Positions 36,098 through 46,223 of a stretch of 64,000 nt of DNA are shown here, in pieces. Each line of letters starts with the position of its first letter. Position 1 is the stretch's first letter. This stretch comes from Conexibacter sp. DBS9H8 (GTDB lineage: Bacteria > Actinomycetota > Thermoleophilia > Solirubrobacterales > Solirubrobacteraceae), in the NCBI RefSeq assembly GCF_023330685.1, contig NZ_CP097128.1, positions 3,224,001 to 3,288,000 on the forward strand, given 5' to 3'. The translations under genes and the position numbers were made by a program. Below the pieces are notes generated by a model, which saw nothing but the letters and a program-made list of their open reading frames with translations, was not told where the DNA came from and did no database searches.

Positions 36098-37273
36098 GTG
36101 AAGATTCTTGTTCTTGGCGGTGACGGCTTTTGCGGTTGGCCGACGGCGCTGCATCTGTCCGACATCGGCCATGACGTGCAGATCGTCGACAACCTGTCCC
36201 GCCGCAACATCGACAATGAGCTGGAGGTCTCCTCGCTCACGCCGATCGCGCCGATGGGTGTGCGGCTGCGGGCCTGGAGCGAGCTGTCGGGCAAGACGAT
36301 CGCCTTCCACCGCTTCAACGTCGCCGAGCAGTACCACCGGCTGCTGTCGCTGCTGCGCGAGTGGGAGCCCGACGTCGTCGTCCACTTCGCCGAGCAGCGC
36401 GCCGCGCCCTATTCGATGAAGAGCAGCTGGCACAAGCGCTACACGGTCAACAACAACCTCAACGCGACCAACAACCTGCTCGCCGCCGTCGTCGAGTCCG
36501 AGATCGACGCTCACGTCGTCCACCTGGGGACGATGGGCGTGTACGGCTACGGGACGGCCGGCATGAAGATCCCCGAGGGCTACCTGCGGGTCAAGGTCGA
36601 CACCCCCGACGGTGAGGTCGAGCAGGAGATCCTCTATCCGCCCAACCCGGGCTCGATCTATCACCTCACCAAGACCCAGGACCAGCTCCTGTTCGCCTAC
36701 TACGTCAAGAACGACCGGCTCCGGGTCACCGACCTGCACCAGGGGATCGTCTGGGGCACCCAGACCGCCCAGACCGAGCGGGACGAGCGCCTGATCAACC
36801 GGTTCGACTACGACGGGGACTACGGCACCGTGCTCAACCGGTTCCTGATGCAGGCCGCCGTCGGCCATCCGCTGACGGTGCACGGCACCGGTGGCCAGAC
36901 CCGGGCGTTCATCCACATCCAGGACACGGTGCGCTGTATCGAGCTGGCGATCTCGGACCCACCCGCGCGGGGCGATCGGGTGCGGATCCTCAACCAGATG
37001 ACCGAGACCCACCGGCTGTCTGACCTTGCCGCGCTCGTCTCCAAGCTCACCGGCGCGGAGATCGCCTACGTCGAGAACCCGCGCAATGAGGCGGCCGAGA
37101 ACGACCTTCACGTCGCCAACGACCAGTTCCTCCACCTCGGCCTGCAGCCGATCACCCTCGCCGAGGGCCTGATGCAGGAGGTCACCGAGATCGCGGAGAA
37201 GTACCGGGCCCGCTGTGACATGGAGAAGATCCCGGCCCGCTCGCTCTGGACCCAGGCTCCGGTGAAGGCCTAG
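36098..37273 (+). CDS. sqdB: UDP-sulfoquinovose synthase (SqdB/SQD1 family)
   Basis: Converts UDP-glucose and sulfite to UDP-sulfoquinovose, the head-group donor of sulfolipid. The 391-residue short-chain dehydrogenase/epimerase-fold product opens MKILVLGGDGFCGWPTALHL, has VDNLSRR, LTPIAPMGVRLRAW, HFAEQRAAPYSM and the C-terminal VHGTGGQTRAFIHIQDTVRC, all SQD1 hallmarks. Catalytic Thr145 (GTMGVYG) and Tyr188/Lys192 (YHLTK) are present. The Glu of the usual TMGEYG is Val here, which may alter the reaction. No sulfolipid glycosyltransferase (SqdX/D) is adjacent. Confidence 0.9.
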   Translation: MKILVLGGDGFCGWPTALHLSDIGHDVQIVDNLSRRNIDNELEVSSLTPIAPMGVRLRAWSELSGKTIAFHRFNVAEQYHRLLSLLREWEPDVVVHFAEQRAAPYSMKSSWHKRYTVNNNLNATNNLLAAVVESEIDAHVVHLGTMGVYGYGTAGMKIPEGYLRVKVDTPDGEVEQEILYPPNPGSIYHLTKTQDQLLFAYYVKNDRLRVTDLHQGIVWGTQTAQTERDERLINRFDYDGDYGTVLNRFLMQAAVGHPLTVHGTGGQTRAFIHIQDTVRCIELAISDPPARGDRVRILNQMTETHRLSDLAALVSKLTGAEIAYVENPRNEAAENDLHVANDQFLHLGLQPITLAEGLMQEVTEIAEKYRARCDMEKIPARSLWTQAPVKA

Positions 37274-37560
37274 CCCCGGCTCGCGCCGGCACCACAGCGG
37301 TCCCATCGGGTGGCCGCCGGCGCGGCGACCGGGTGAGTGAACGGTGCCCGGGACTCCACCGCCTCACCCAGGCTCGGATCGTCCCGCTCCGCCCACGCGC
37401 GGGCGGAGAGAGCACGGGCGCGTGCGAGCGTCCGCGAGAGAGGTCCGTGGGTGAGGCGGCGAGCCTGCTGAGAACGAACGGAGGTGGAGGCCTCCGCACA
37501 GATCTCATCGGCGTGTCTGAAGGCGGCCTTGAGCACCCGGCCCACCGACTTACCAACCAT
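37270..37560 (-). CDS. Possible small basic helical protein
   Basis: A 96-codon frame with an ATG at 37560: MVGKSVGRVLKAAFRHADEI, then a helical, Ala/Arg-rich middle (LARARALSARAWAERDD) and a disordered end. Its stop overlaps the sqdB stop on the other strand. The spacer 37274-37609 holds nothing else except a TTAGGTTAG half-site like those of DtxR/IdeR at about 37571-37579. No family is recognised and coding is uncertain. Confidence 0.35.
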   Translation of the reverse strand: MVGKSVGRVLKAAFRHADEICAEASTSVRSQQARRLTHGPLSRTLARARALSARAWAERDDPSLGEAVESRAPFTHPVAAPAATRWDRCGAGASRG

Positions 37561-37609
37561 TAGTGAGGCTTTAGGTTAGGGGGAGGCGTGACTGCGGTAA
37601 TCCACCATC

Positions 37610-38284
37610 GTGGGCGATCGGGGGAGCGACAGCGCGGGTGAGGCGGGGGGTCCGGATGCGGGCGCGTTTCCGGGTCCGATCGCCCGGCAGTTGAGCGGAC
37701 TCGATCTCACGCTGGGGGGACGACGATCCGAGCCGGCGCCTGTCCCCGCTGCCGATCAGGCGGCGGGCCCGGAGCACCTCCGGCCGCTGTTGGCGGCGAT
37801 CGAGCACCTCGCGGACGTGACCCCGGACGGCCACGAGCTGATCGCCGCCATCTACGACGAGGCACACGATGCGAGTGACCTGCTCTGGCGCAGCCGGGAG
37901 GGCCGGGTCCACGTCCTGTTCGGGCTCGCCGCCGACCAGACCGGCCATCTCCGTGCCCTCCGGCGTGCCGTCCGGGGGGAGCAGGGTGCGGCGGCAGAGC
38001 AGGACGCGGCGGCGGAGCAGGGGCGACCGCCGAGCCTCGAGGCCAGGCGGAGACGCCACGCATCGGTGGAGGATCGTGAGCTGCTCGCCGCCGTCGACGC
38101 GCTCAGTACGCTGGCGGACCGGCTGACCCCCTCCGTGCGGGGGGCCGGCTGTGACACCCTCGCTGCCCTCCGCGCCGGAATCGCCGCCGTGCAGGCGACC
38201 GTCGCCCAGCGCGTCGAGCGGGCCGATGCGCCAACACCGCCGAGCCATCCGGGAGCCGGCGCGGGCCCCGCCAGCAGCCGCTGA
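37610..38284 (+). CDS. Hypothetical Ala/Arg-rich protein
   Basis: A 224-residue frame from a GTG at 37610. The start is a disordered Gly/Pro region; the middle reads LLAAIEHLADVTPDGHELIA and YDEAHDASDLLWRSREGRVH like a folded helical domain, and the end is low-complexity. The opposite strand is also open here, but its product is Arg/Pro-rich and less protein-like. No family was recognised. It lies before a coiled-coil gene on the same strand. Confidence 0.5.
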   Translation: MGDRGSDSAGEAGGPDAGAFPGPIARQLSGLDLTLGGRRSEPAPVPAADQAAGPEHLRPLLAAIEHLADVTPDGHELIAAIYDEAHDASDLLWRSREGRVHVLFGLAADQTGHLRALRRAVRGEQGAAAEQDAAAEQGRPPSLEARRRRHASVEDRELLAAVDALSTLADRLTPSVRGAGCDTLAALRAGIAAVQATVAQRVERADAPTPPSHPGAGAGPASSR

Positions 38285-38420
38285 TGCCGCACCGGCGGTC
38301 TGGATGTTTTCTCTCACCCGGCCCACTCGGCTGGACTTTGGCGCCTCACGTGGAATAGTCCGCGGTGCGCGCAGGCGCCGACTTCGCGCTCGATCACCTC
38401 ACACCGATCTTCACACCGCG

Positions 38421-39404
38421 ATGATGCCCAGCCCGCATGAAGCCTCCGACCGGTCTTCCGAGGGCGGCACCCCGGTCCGCAGTCCCGCCCGCGCGGCCGC
38501 CGGCGACCACCTCGAACGGCTCGAGGCTCGAATCCGTGCCTTTCAGGCCAAGCTCGCCGAGCTCGAGGCCGCTGAGCTGCCGGGGCGGATCCGCCCGGCC
38601 AGCGCCGGCACCGAGACGGCGCGCGGAGTCGTTCCGGCGCCGCCGACCTCGGCGCGCGTCCCCGACCGAGCCCCGATCCCTCCCGCGGCGCCTGGCCCGA
38701 CCCCAGAGTCCGCTCTGACGTCGGCTCAGATGACCGAGCCTGCCCTCCGCGCACCCGAGGGGGAGCGCCGCAACGGCAGCAGCGAGCCGGAGGACCTGAT
38801 GGCCATCGCAGCCTCAGAGGCACGGGCCCGCGCCGGGACGATCGTGGCGGACGCCCGCCGGGAGGCCGAGGCGATCCTGGCAACCGCCGGCCGCGAGGCC
38901 GAGATGATCTTGGCGAGCGCCCACCGCGAGGCCGACGTGACGCTCGAGACCGCTCGCCGGGAGGCGGGGGCCGAGCAGGAGCGCGCCCAGCGGGAGTCGG
39001 CGGCGGAACGGGAGCGGGTGATCGAGGAACGGGCCGCGGCCGAGCAGGAGCGCGAGGAGATGTGGCGCCGCTTTGAGACTGAGGTCGCCGCGATCCAGGA
39101 TGAGGTTTCCCGGCGTGTCGATGCGATGGCCGCCCGGATGGAGCAGGTGATCACGGAGGCGGAGGCGCTGCAGACCCGGGCCCGACAGTCCGCGGCGACG
39201 ATCCGGGAGGAGGCCCGCCAGGCAGCCGAGACGCTGCTCGATGCGGCCCGGGCCGACGCCGCCAAACTGCGGGACGACACCGTCGCCGAGGCCCAGGCTG
39301 ACGTCCGCAGCCTGCGCGAGCGGGTTCGGGATCAGATCCTCGCGCTCGCGAGCGCCGCCGCGGCGGAACTCGGTGGTCGCGACGACACCCCCGAAGCGCC
39401 GTGA
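38421..39404 (+). CDS. Long coiled-coil protein (DivIVA/scaffold-like)
   Basis: From the ATG at 38421 (or 38424) the product has 327 residues. A short leucine-rich helix (LERLEARIRAFQAKLAELEA) is followed by a Pro-rich linker, then from about residue 130 to the end an uninterrupted Ala/Glu/Arg coiled coil with an 11-residue rhythm (units such as ADARREAEAIL, TAGREAEMILA, SAHREADVTLE). This arrangement is shared with polar scaffold proteins like the DivIVA-like protein at 12.3 kb and FilP/Scy-type filaments. No transmembrane segment was seen. A cytoskeletal role is inferred from form alone. Confidence 0.75.
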   Translation: MMPSPHEASDRSSEGGTPVRSPARAAAGDHLERLEARIRAFQAKLAELEAAELPGRIRPASAGTETARGVVPAPPTSARVPDRAPIPPAAPGPTPESALTSAQMTEPALRAPEGERRNGSSEPEDLMAIAASEARARAGTIVADARREAEAILATAGREAEMILASAHREADVTLETARREAGAEQERAQRESAAERERVIEERAAAEQEREEMWRRFETEVAAIQDEVSRRVDAMAARMEQVITEAEALQTRARQSAATIREEARQAAETLLDAARADAAKLRDDTVAEAQADVRSLRERVRDQILALASAAAAELGGRDDTPEAP

Positions 39405-39423
39405 CGGTACCACGTGGTCGCGA

Positions 39424-39936
39424 TCAGTCCATCACCCGCCGGAGCAGCTCAGCGGCCCGAGATCCCCAGCGTTCGTTGAGCCGCTCGCTGATCTCCTCCC
39501 GGCTGTAGCCCCGGTGGGCGAGGTCGACGGCGACGAGCAGCGCCGAACTCGCCGAGACCTCCGCCGGCAACCCGGTCGGGTCGACGGCCGGCCCAGTCGC
39601 CGTCGCCGTCGCCGGCGCGGCCGGGATGGCAGGCGGAGACGCAGCACCGGTCGGGGAGAGCGGCGGCCTGCCGGGGATCCTCACGCCGAGATCGGGCGCC
39701 GGTTGGTCGACCCGCTCGGGGCCCGGGCCGTCGGCGAGCAGCGGGCTCGGCCCCCCACCGTGGCTGATCTCACTGAGCGGGGGCACCGGTGCGGAGGGCC
39801 GGTGGGCGCCGAGCAGCCGATCGGTCTGCTCGATCATCGCCTCGAGATGGTCGGCACACACGAGCAGGGCGTCGATCGCCGCGCGCAGCGACGCGAGCAG
39901 AGCCGCCCGCGCGGCGGACTCGGCCGTCGACGCCAC
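39424..39936 (-). CDS. Hypothetical protein with conserved-looking C-terminal helices
   Basis: A 170-residue GTG-initiated protein. The N-terminal helix (AALLASLRAAIDALLVCADH) is followed by a long Pro/Ala linker and a C-terminal helical hairpin SALLVAVDLAHRGYSREEIS plus ERLNERWG. The C-terminal piece resembles short modules in other actinobacterial proteins of unknown function. It converges with the coiled-coil gene (19-nt gap) and is divergent from the response regulator. Function unknown. Confidence 0.65.
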   Translation of the reverse strand: MASTAESAARAALLASLRAAIDALLVCADHLEAMIEQTDRLLGAHRPSAPVPPLSEISHGGGPSPLLADGPGPERVDQPAPDLGVRIPGRPPLSPTGAASPPAIPAAPATATATGPAVDPTGLPAEVSASSALLVAVDLAHRGYSREEISERLNERWGSRAAELLRRVMD

Positions 39937-39979
39937 GTCCGTCTCGGCGCCCGCGTCATCCCCGCCCCCAGCTAGACGG

Positions 39980-39995
39980 TCATTATGTGTAATGA
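39980..39995. promoter_or_regulatory. Palindrome in an A+T-rich promoter region
   Basis: TCATTA and TAATGA form a perfect inverted repeat around TGTG. It lies in a spacer (39937-40153) clearly richer in A+T than its neighbours, between divergent genes, about 160 nt before the response-regulator ATG. It could be an operator for that regulator. No other element was identified in the spacer. Confidence 0.5.
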
Positions 39996-40153
39996 GAGCC
40001 CACTTACGTGCATGTTTGATTTCTTACTCGTGGGTACATCGGATGTTCCGGGCGATTCCCTGAAAGTTCCCGCAAAGACAGGACATCTCGATAAGCTGAA
40101 GGTCAGAATACGAACGTCTGAGTATTGGCTCACGGGGAATCGACAGACAGCGC

Positions 40154-40868
40154 ATGCGACCACCGGCTCACCTGATCGACACCCGGGAACGCCTTCGTGT
40201 GCTCGTGGCCGTCGCCGACCGGCGCGCTCGCACGGAGTCGATCACGATCCTCGGCCAGGCGGGGATCGAGGTGGTCGGCGCCACCACGTCGACCACCGAC
40301 GTCGTGCGGCTCGCCCGGCACCATCGGCCTGACATCGTGATCGTCGACCTCGGCCTGCCTGAGCCGGGACTGCCCAATCTCGCCGGGATGGGCACGCTCG
40401 ACCAGCTCCGCGGTGATCCGCTCGTCTCGAGCCGGACCGTCCTGCTCACCGCTCGCCGCGACCCCGAGCTCGGGGTGCTCGCGCTGCGCCACGGGGCGCT
40501 CGGGATCGTCCATCTCGATGACCTTCGTGCCCTCCCCCGGATCGTCGCCGACGTCAGCGCCGGGATCGCTGCGATTCCGCGCGGCCTCACGACCCACCTC
40601 GTCCATCGACTCCGGGAGCTGCCCGAACCGGGGATCGGGATGCGACCGGTCCAGAGCCCGCTCACCCCGCGCGAGTGGGAGGTCGCCGACCTCCTCTGCC
40701 TCGGCCACAGCACCGAGCAGCTCGCCGATGAGCTCGTGCTCAGCGCCGAGACGGTCCGCACGCACGTCAAGAACATCATGCGCAAGCTCGAGGTGCATTC
40801 CCGTTCGGAACTCATCGCGGGCGTGCAGCGGCTTCGCCGGAACGTGGGCGCGCCGTCTGACCGGCCGC

Positions 40869-40888
<20 letters not shown>
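40154..40888 (+). CDS. LuxR/NarL-family response regulator with atypical receiver
   Basis: A 244-residue protein. The receiver domain (about 14-135) has the phospho-acceptor Asp65 (IVIVDLGLP) and the Thr in VLLTARR, but the acidic pair is reduced to one Asp (VAVADRR) and the conserved Lys is missing (GALGIVHLDD). The C-terminal HTH (about 170-230) reads LTPREWEVADLLCLGHSTEQ and ETVRTHVKNIMRKLEVHSRS. No histidine kinase is nearby. It overlaps the convergent GGDEF-EAL gene by 20 bp and probably acts without classical phosphorylation, or partly so. Confidence 0.9.
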
Positions 40889-42593
<1,705 letters not shown>

Positions 42594-42746
42594 CGTCTGC
42601 GAGCCCTACCTTTTGTACCGTGGGTCGATCAGCTTCCCTGCGGCCACGCCCAGCCTGCTCCTCCTGACCACCGTGGCGACCACCGTCAATCCTATGCGCT
42701 GGTCCGCGTTTTGCCTAGGTGAGGTCCCTACCCCGCGGACAGTTCG

Positions 42747-43709
42747 ATGAGCACCGCCAGGGACATCGCCGACGCGGACGGGGCAGAGATCCTGACCCGC
42801 CATCTGCCCCGGCTCATCTACGACTCGGGCGAGCGCTACTTCGCGGTGGGACCGGCTGCGTGGATCGCCGACTTCGCCGTCAGGCTCGAGCGCCACGATG
42901 GCCCTGGCCTCGACGCATCCGGCCCAGACCTCAACCTCGAGTTGAGCCTGAGTTTTCTGGGCGCGAAGCGTTACGCGGACGGGGTTCAGGCCAGCCGGGA
43001 GGATCGGCTGGTCGCGCGGGACCCGGCGGCGGCGGCCGACGCGTGGCGGCGCGAGCGACCGGTCGGTGCGACTCCGATCCACGGACGTGCGGCCGTTGGC
43101 GGCGACGGCCGGCTGTGGCTCGCCTACTGGTTCTTCTACCCCTACAACGACTATCCGTTGCTCGGCCAGCGGCTGCCCGTCGGACGTCACGAGGGGGATT
43201 GGGAGATGGTGCAGGTCCGTCTCGACGCGGACGGCGCGCCCGAGCTGCTCCTCTGCGCCGTCCACGCCCGCGTCGAGGCGTGGCCCTGGGGGCGAGTGTG
43301 GCGCGCCGGCGAACAGCCGATCCTGTTTGTCGCCCGTGGCTCCCACGGCTGCCACACCCGCCCGGGCCGTCACTGGACCGGGACCTGGTGGGACCGGGCC
43401 GACGGAGCTGGCGCCACGCCCGACTCCGCGCTTGAGCTGCTCAGCGACACACCGTCAGACGCGGCCTCCGACGCGGCCTCCGACGCGGCCTCCGACGCGG
43501 CCTCCGACGCGGCCTCCGACGTGGCCTCCGACGTGGCCGGGCCCGGGGCGTGGGTCCACTGGCCGGGCCGTTGGGGCGGCACCCGCCCCCGGGGTCCACG
43601 GCGCCGACGGCTCGGCCTCGACGCGATCAGCCCCCACGGGCCCGGCCACCAACGCCAATGGTCCGATCCCGCGACGTTGCTCAGCGGAGCAGGCGGCTGG
43701 CGCTCCTGA
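42747..43709 (+). CDS. Vps62-like (DUF946-type) protein with SDAA repeat
   Basis: A 320-residue protein. The core WLAYWFFYPYNDYPLLG and VGRHEGDWEMVQVRLD, then GSHGCHTRPGRHW, are motifs of the Vps62/DUF946-like fold, found in eukaryotic vacuolar-sorting-associated and bacterial secreted proteins; the His-Glu-Gly-Asp-Trp block resembles a metal or carbohydrate site. Within it about seven tandem Ser-Asp-Ala-Ala/Val units interrupt the fold near residue 240. No signal peptide was seen. Function unknown. Confidence 0.8.
   Translation: MSTARDIADADGAEILTRHLPRLIYDSGERYFAVGPAAWIADFAVRLERHDGPGLDASGPDLNLELSLSFLGAKRYADGVQASREDRLVARDPAAAADAWRRERPVGATPIHGRAAVGGDGRLWLAYWFFYPYNDYPLLGQRLPVGRHEGDWEMVQVRLDADGAPELLLCAVHARVEAWPWGRVWRAGEQPILFVARGSHGCHTRPGRHWTGTWWDRADGAGATPDSALELLSDTPSDAASDAASDAASDAASDAASDVASDVAGPGAWVHWPGRWGGTRPRGPRRRRLGLDAISPHGPGHQRQWSDPATLLSGAGGWRS
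43458..43538. repeat. 12-bp tandem repeat inside the Vps62-like gene
   Basis: Six full units and a partial seventh of GACGCGGCCTCC, the last two with GTG in place of GCG. The period is 12 bp, so each unit adds Asp-Ala-Ala-Ser (or Asp-Val-Ala-Ser) without shifting the frame. Length variation between strains is expected. Confidence 0.95.
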
Positions 43710-44001
43710 ACCGGCCCGGCGGCGTACTGACAGCCGCCCCGAGATGATCGCTCACCTCGGCGCGGCCGCCTTTCCCCCCCAGGGCTGCTTGAGAGTTGTC
43801 CGGCCTGGGGGAAGTTGCCCACGCCGACTGACCGAGAACGCGTGCGCTCGCGGGCGGCCGACGGTGAGGGTGACGAACCTTCTGTACCCGGGCTGTGCGC
43901 ACTCAAACGCGCAGCCGCGCCGCGGGTTGCGCAGCTTCCACCGGTTTGAGCGCCCCACTCGTGGACAATGACGATCCCCATCCCCCAGAGGAGGTTGACG
44001 A

Positions 44002-44313
44002 ATGCAGGCGAAGATCGACGGTGCCGTGATCGCCACTGCGGCCGAGTCCGAGCTGATCATGATTGAGGGTAACCCGTACTTTCCGCCGTCGTCCCTGAGT
44101 GACGGTGTGCTCTCAGACAGCCCCACCCCCTACACGTGCCCGTGGAAGGGCGTCTGCCAGTACCACGACGTCACCGTCACGGGACAGCGCCACGCCGACG
44201 CCGCCTGGAGCTACCCGGAGCCCTACCCGGCGTCCTTTGCCCGGGTCGGCTCCGACTACAGCGGCTATGTCGCCTTCGATCCCCGTCAGGTGACCCTCGA
44301 CCCGGCCGCCTGA
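44002..44313 (+). CDS. DUF427-family protein
   Basis: A 103-residue protein with the DUF427 pattern: VIATAAESELIMIEGNPYFP, TPYTCPWKGVCQYHDV and AAWSYPEPYPASFARVGSDY, then VAFDP. Family members are small beta-barrels of unknown biochemistry, often near nucleotidyl or redox genes. Start chosen at the ATG after GGAGG (AGAGGAGGTTGACG), an excellent Shine-Dalgarno. It converges with the class II amidotransferase (2-nt gap). The upstream spacer 43710-44001 shows nothing I can support. Confidence 0.92.
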   Translation: MQAKIDGAVIATAAESELIMIEGNPYFPPSSLSDGVLSDSPTPYTCPWKGVCQYHDVTVTGQRHADAAWSYPEPYPASFARVGSDYSGYVAFDPRQVTLDPAA

Positions 44314-44315
44314 GC

Positions 44316-45128
44316 TCAGCCGCCCCCGAGCGCGAGCGACTCGCTGTGGACGCTCAGGTCCGGGCCGACCCGGATCAGCTCGCCGACGGCGAGCTCGCGC
44401 CAGCCGGGGTCGTCGTCGAGCCGCTCGGAGGCGACGATGACGAGCGGATGCGCGCACCCGTGATCGCTGCGGACCCGCGTCCCGTGCCGGCTGTGGGCCT
44501 CCAAGGCCGCCGGGGCCGGGCCGGCGCCGCCCGCGGACCGCTCGAGGACATACAGGGAGTGCGTCTCCGGGTAGCGCAGCGCCCACAACCCGTCGGCGTC
44601 CGCGAGCAGGCAGTTGATCGACCGTGGCGACAGGTGTGCGCCGACCCACTCCGCCGCCCGTCGCAGGCCCGCCCCGACGTCCCCGCCGGCGCGGGCGATC
44701 TCGACGGTGATCAGCGCCCCGTAGCGCTCCGAGTCGGTTTCACCGTGCACGAGGGCCATCCCCTCGGGCCCGAGCCGGCGCTCGAGCGCGGCGACGTCGT
44801 CGATGACACCGTTGTGAGCGAAGATCCGCCCGTCAAGGATGAACGGGTGGGTGTTGGCGACGCTGAGACCCCCGGTGGTTGCATGGCGGATGTGGGCGAC
44901 GAAGGTGCGCGAGCGGATCTCCCGGGCCTCAGCGGCGAACCGGCGGTCACTGAAGGCGGCGATCGGCTGCTTCTCGACGTGGGGATGCCCGCCCGGGTCA
45001 AAGAACCCGACGCCGGTGCCATCGGGATTCTCGTGGCTCTGGTGGGCGAGGCTGTCGGGCGCGTCCAGCAGCCAGAAGGTCGCCGTCACCGGCCGCGGCC
45101 CCGCGGCCATTCCGAACAGGCGGCACAT
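44316..45128 (-). CDS. Class II glutamine amidotransferase (YafJ/EgtC-like)
   Basis: The ATG at 45128 gives MCRLFGM, so Cys2 becomes the N-terminal nucleophile after Met removal, the hallmark of Ntn-type amidotransferases. The 270-residue product also shows SHENPDGTGVGFFD, FVAHIRHATTGG and NTHPFILDGRIFAHNGVIDD, the glutamine-binding segments. Stand-alone members include EgtC (ergothioneine) and YafJ of unknown role; no ergothioneine genes are present. It follows the beta-propeller gene (13-nt gap) and so belongs to its operon. Confidence 0.93.
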   Translation of the reverse strand: MCRLFGMAAGPRPVTATFWLLDAPDSLAHQSHENPDGTGVGFFDPGGHPHVEKQPIAAFSDRRFAAEAREIRSRTFVAHIRHATTGGLSVANTHPFILDGRIFAHNGVIDDVAALERRLGPEGMALVHGETDSERYGALITVEIARAGGDVGAGLRRAAEWVGAHLSPRSINCLLADADGLWALRYPETHSLYVLERSAGGAGPAPAALEAHSRHGTRVRSDHGCAHPLVIVASERLDDDPGWRELAVGELIRVGPDLSVHSESLALGGG

Positions 45129-45141
45129 CCTCAGCGGCCGC

Positions 45142-46218
45142 TCATGCCGCGGTGACCGAGTAGATCGGGGGCAGCCGGTGGGCGAGGGAGCGCCAACTCG
45201 CACCGGCGTCGGCGCTGCCGAACAGCTCCCCGGAGGTGGCGCCGAAGAACAGCCCGAGTTCATCTCCCGCCCCGGCCCGGCAGAACGCCTGGCGCAGCAC
45301 CGTGAGGTAGGCGTGCTCGGCGGGCAGCCCGTCCCCGAGCGGGGACCAGCTCACCCCCGCATCCCGGGTCACCCACACGCGCACGCGCCCCTCCGGCATC
45401 GTCCGGTCCGAGTCGGCGACGAGCGGGATCAGGTAGGCGCTGTCGGAATCGGCCGGATCGACGGCGAGGGGGAAGCCGAACCGCGAGGGCAACCCACCGG
45501 CACCGACGTCACTCCAGCTCTCCCCCGCGTCATCGGAGCGGTACACCCCGCCGTGGAACTGCATGAACAGCCGCTCGGGCCGCCCGGGCGCGCGTTCGAC
45601 GTGGTGGACACAGCGCGGAGTGTCCTCGTCCTCGCGCGCCTCCTCCGGCACGTACTCGGGGGAGAGGCCCCGGTTGCCCCGCCGCCAGGTGCGGCCGCGG
45701 TCGTCACTGAGCCAGATCCCGGCGGCGGAGATGGCGACCGCGAGCCGGTCGGGGTCCCCCGGCCACGGGCAGATCGAATGGAGACAGAGACCGCCGCCGC
45801 CCGGCTGCCAGTCCGGGCGCGAGGGCTGAGACCACAGGCCCTCGTTGACCGTCCAGCTCGCACCGTCGTCGGCGCTCTCGAACAGAACCCCCGGGTCCCC
45901 GCCCGCATACAGCGTCCCCTCCGCCTCACCCGGGGCGATCACCCAGATCCGCTCGAGCGCCTGCCCGCACCCCTCCGGCAGGCTCACCCCGGCCGCCTGG
46001 GTCCACTCGCCGCCCGGGTCACCGTCGCAGAAGAAGATCTTCGGGCCGTAGAAGGGGGAGGTGACGGTGGCGAAGAGACGGCCGCTGCGCCGGTCACGCA
46101 CGGTGAAGTCGACCGGCTCACCCGGGAACGCGCGGGCACCGATGCGGAAGCTCCCCCCGGGATCGCCGTCGTCGAGCAGGAACAGGCCCTTCTTCGTTCC
46201 GACGGCCAATTCGGTCAT
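45142..46218 (-). CDS. Asp-box beta-propeller protein (BNR/sortilin-like)
   Basis: A 358-residue protein with at least five Asp-boxes: ESADDGASW, LSDDRGRTW, RSDDAGESW, VTRDAGVSW and GSADAGASW, spaced as in a six- or seven-bladed propeller. There is no signal peptide (MTELAVGTKKGLFLLDDGD), so it is cytoplasmic. It starts 5 nt after the stop of a MoaD/ThiS-like gene and ends 13 nt before a class II amidotransferase. MoaD-like genes next to such propellers recur in actinobacteria, to my knowledge without a function assigned. Confidence 0.88.
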   Translation of the reverse strand: MTELAVGTKKGLFLLDDGDPGGSFRIGARAFPGEPVDFTVRDRRSGRLFATVTSPFYGPKIFFCDGDPGGEWTQAAGVSLPEGCGQALERIWVIAPGEAEGTLYAGGDPGVLFESADDGASWTVNEGLWSQPSRPDWQPGGGGLCLHSICPWPGDPDRLAVAISAAGIWLSDDRGRTWRRGNRGLSPEYVPEEAREDEDTPRCVHHVERAPGRPERLFMQFHGGVYRSDDAGESWSDVGAGGLPSRFGFPLAVDPADSDSAYLIPLVADSDRTMPEGRVRVWVTRDAGVSWSPLGDGLPAEHAYLTVLRQAFCRAGAGDELGLFFGATSGELFGSADAGASWRSLAHRLPPIYSVTAA

Positions 46219-46223
46219 CGCAC

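Noticed and set aside
37571..37579. TTAGGTTAG half-site like a DtxR/IdeR iron box
   Set aside because: Only one half of the 19-bp palindrome is present; the second half is unrelated sequence. Too weak to call an operator.
37571..38326. Minus-strand open frame of 251 codons opposite the Ala/Arg-rich plus-strand gene
   Set aside because: The minus product is dominated by Gly, Arg and Pro. The plus frame reads more like a folded helical protein, although confidence is modest.
43458..43538. Possible CRISPR-like array
   Set aside because: Units are 12 bp, contiguous, without spacers and in frame inside a gene; it is a coding tandem repeat. No cas gene is present.
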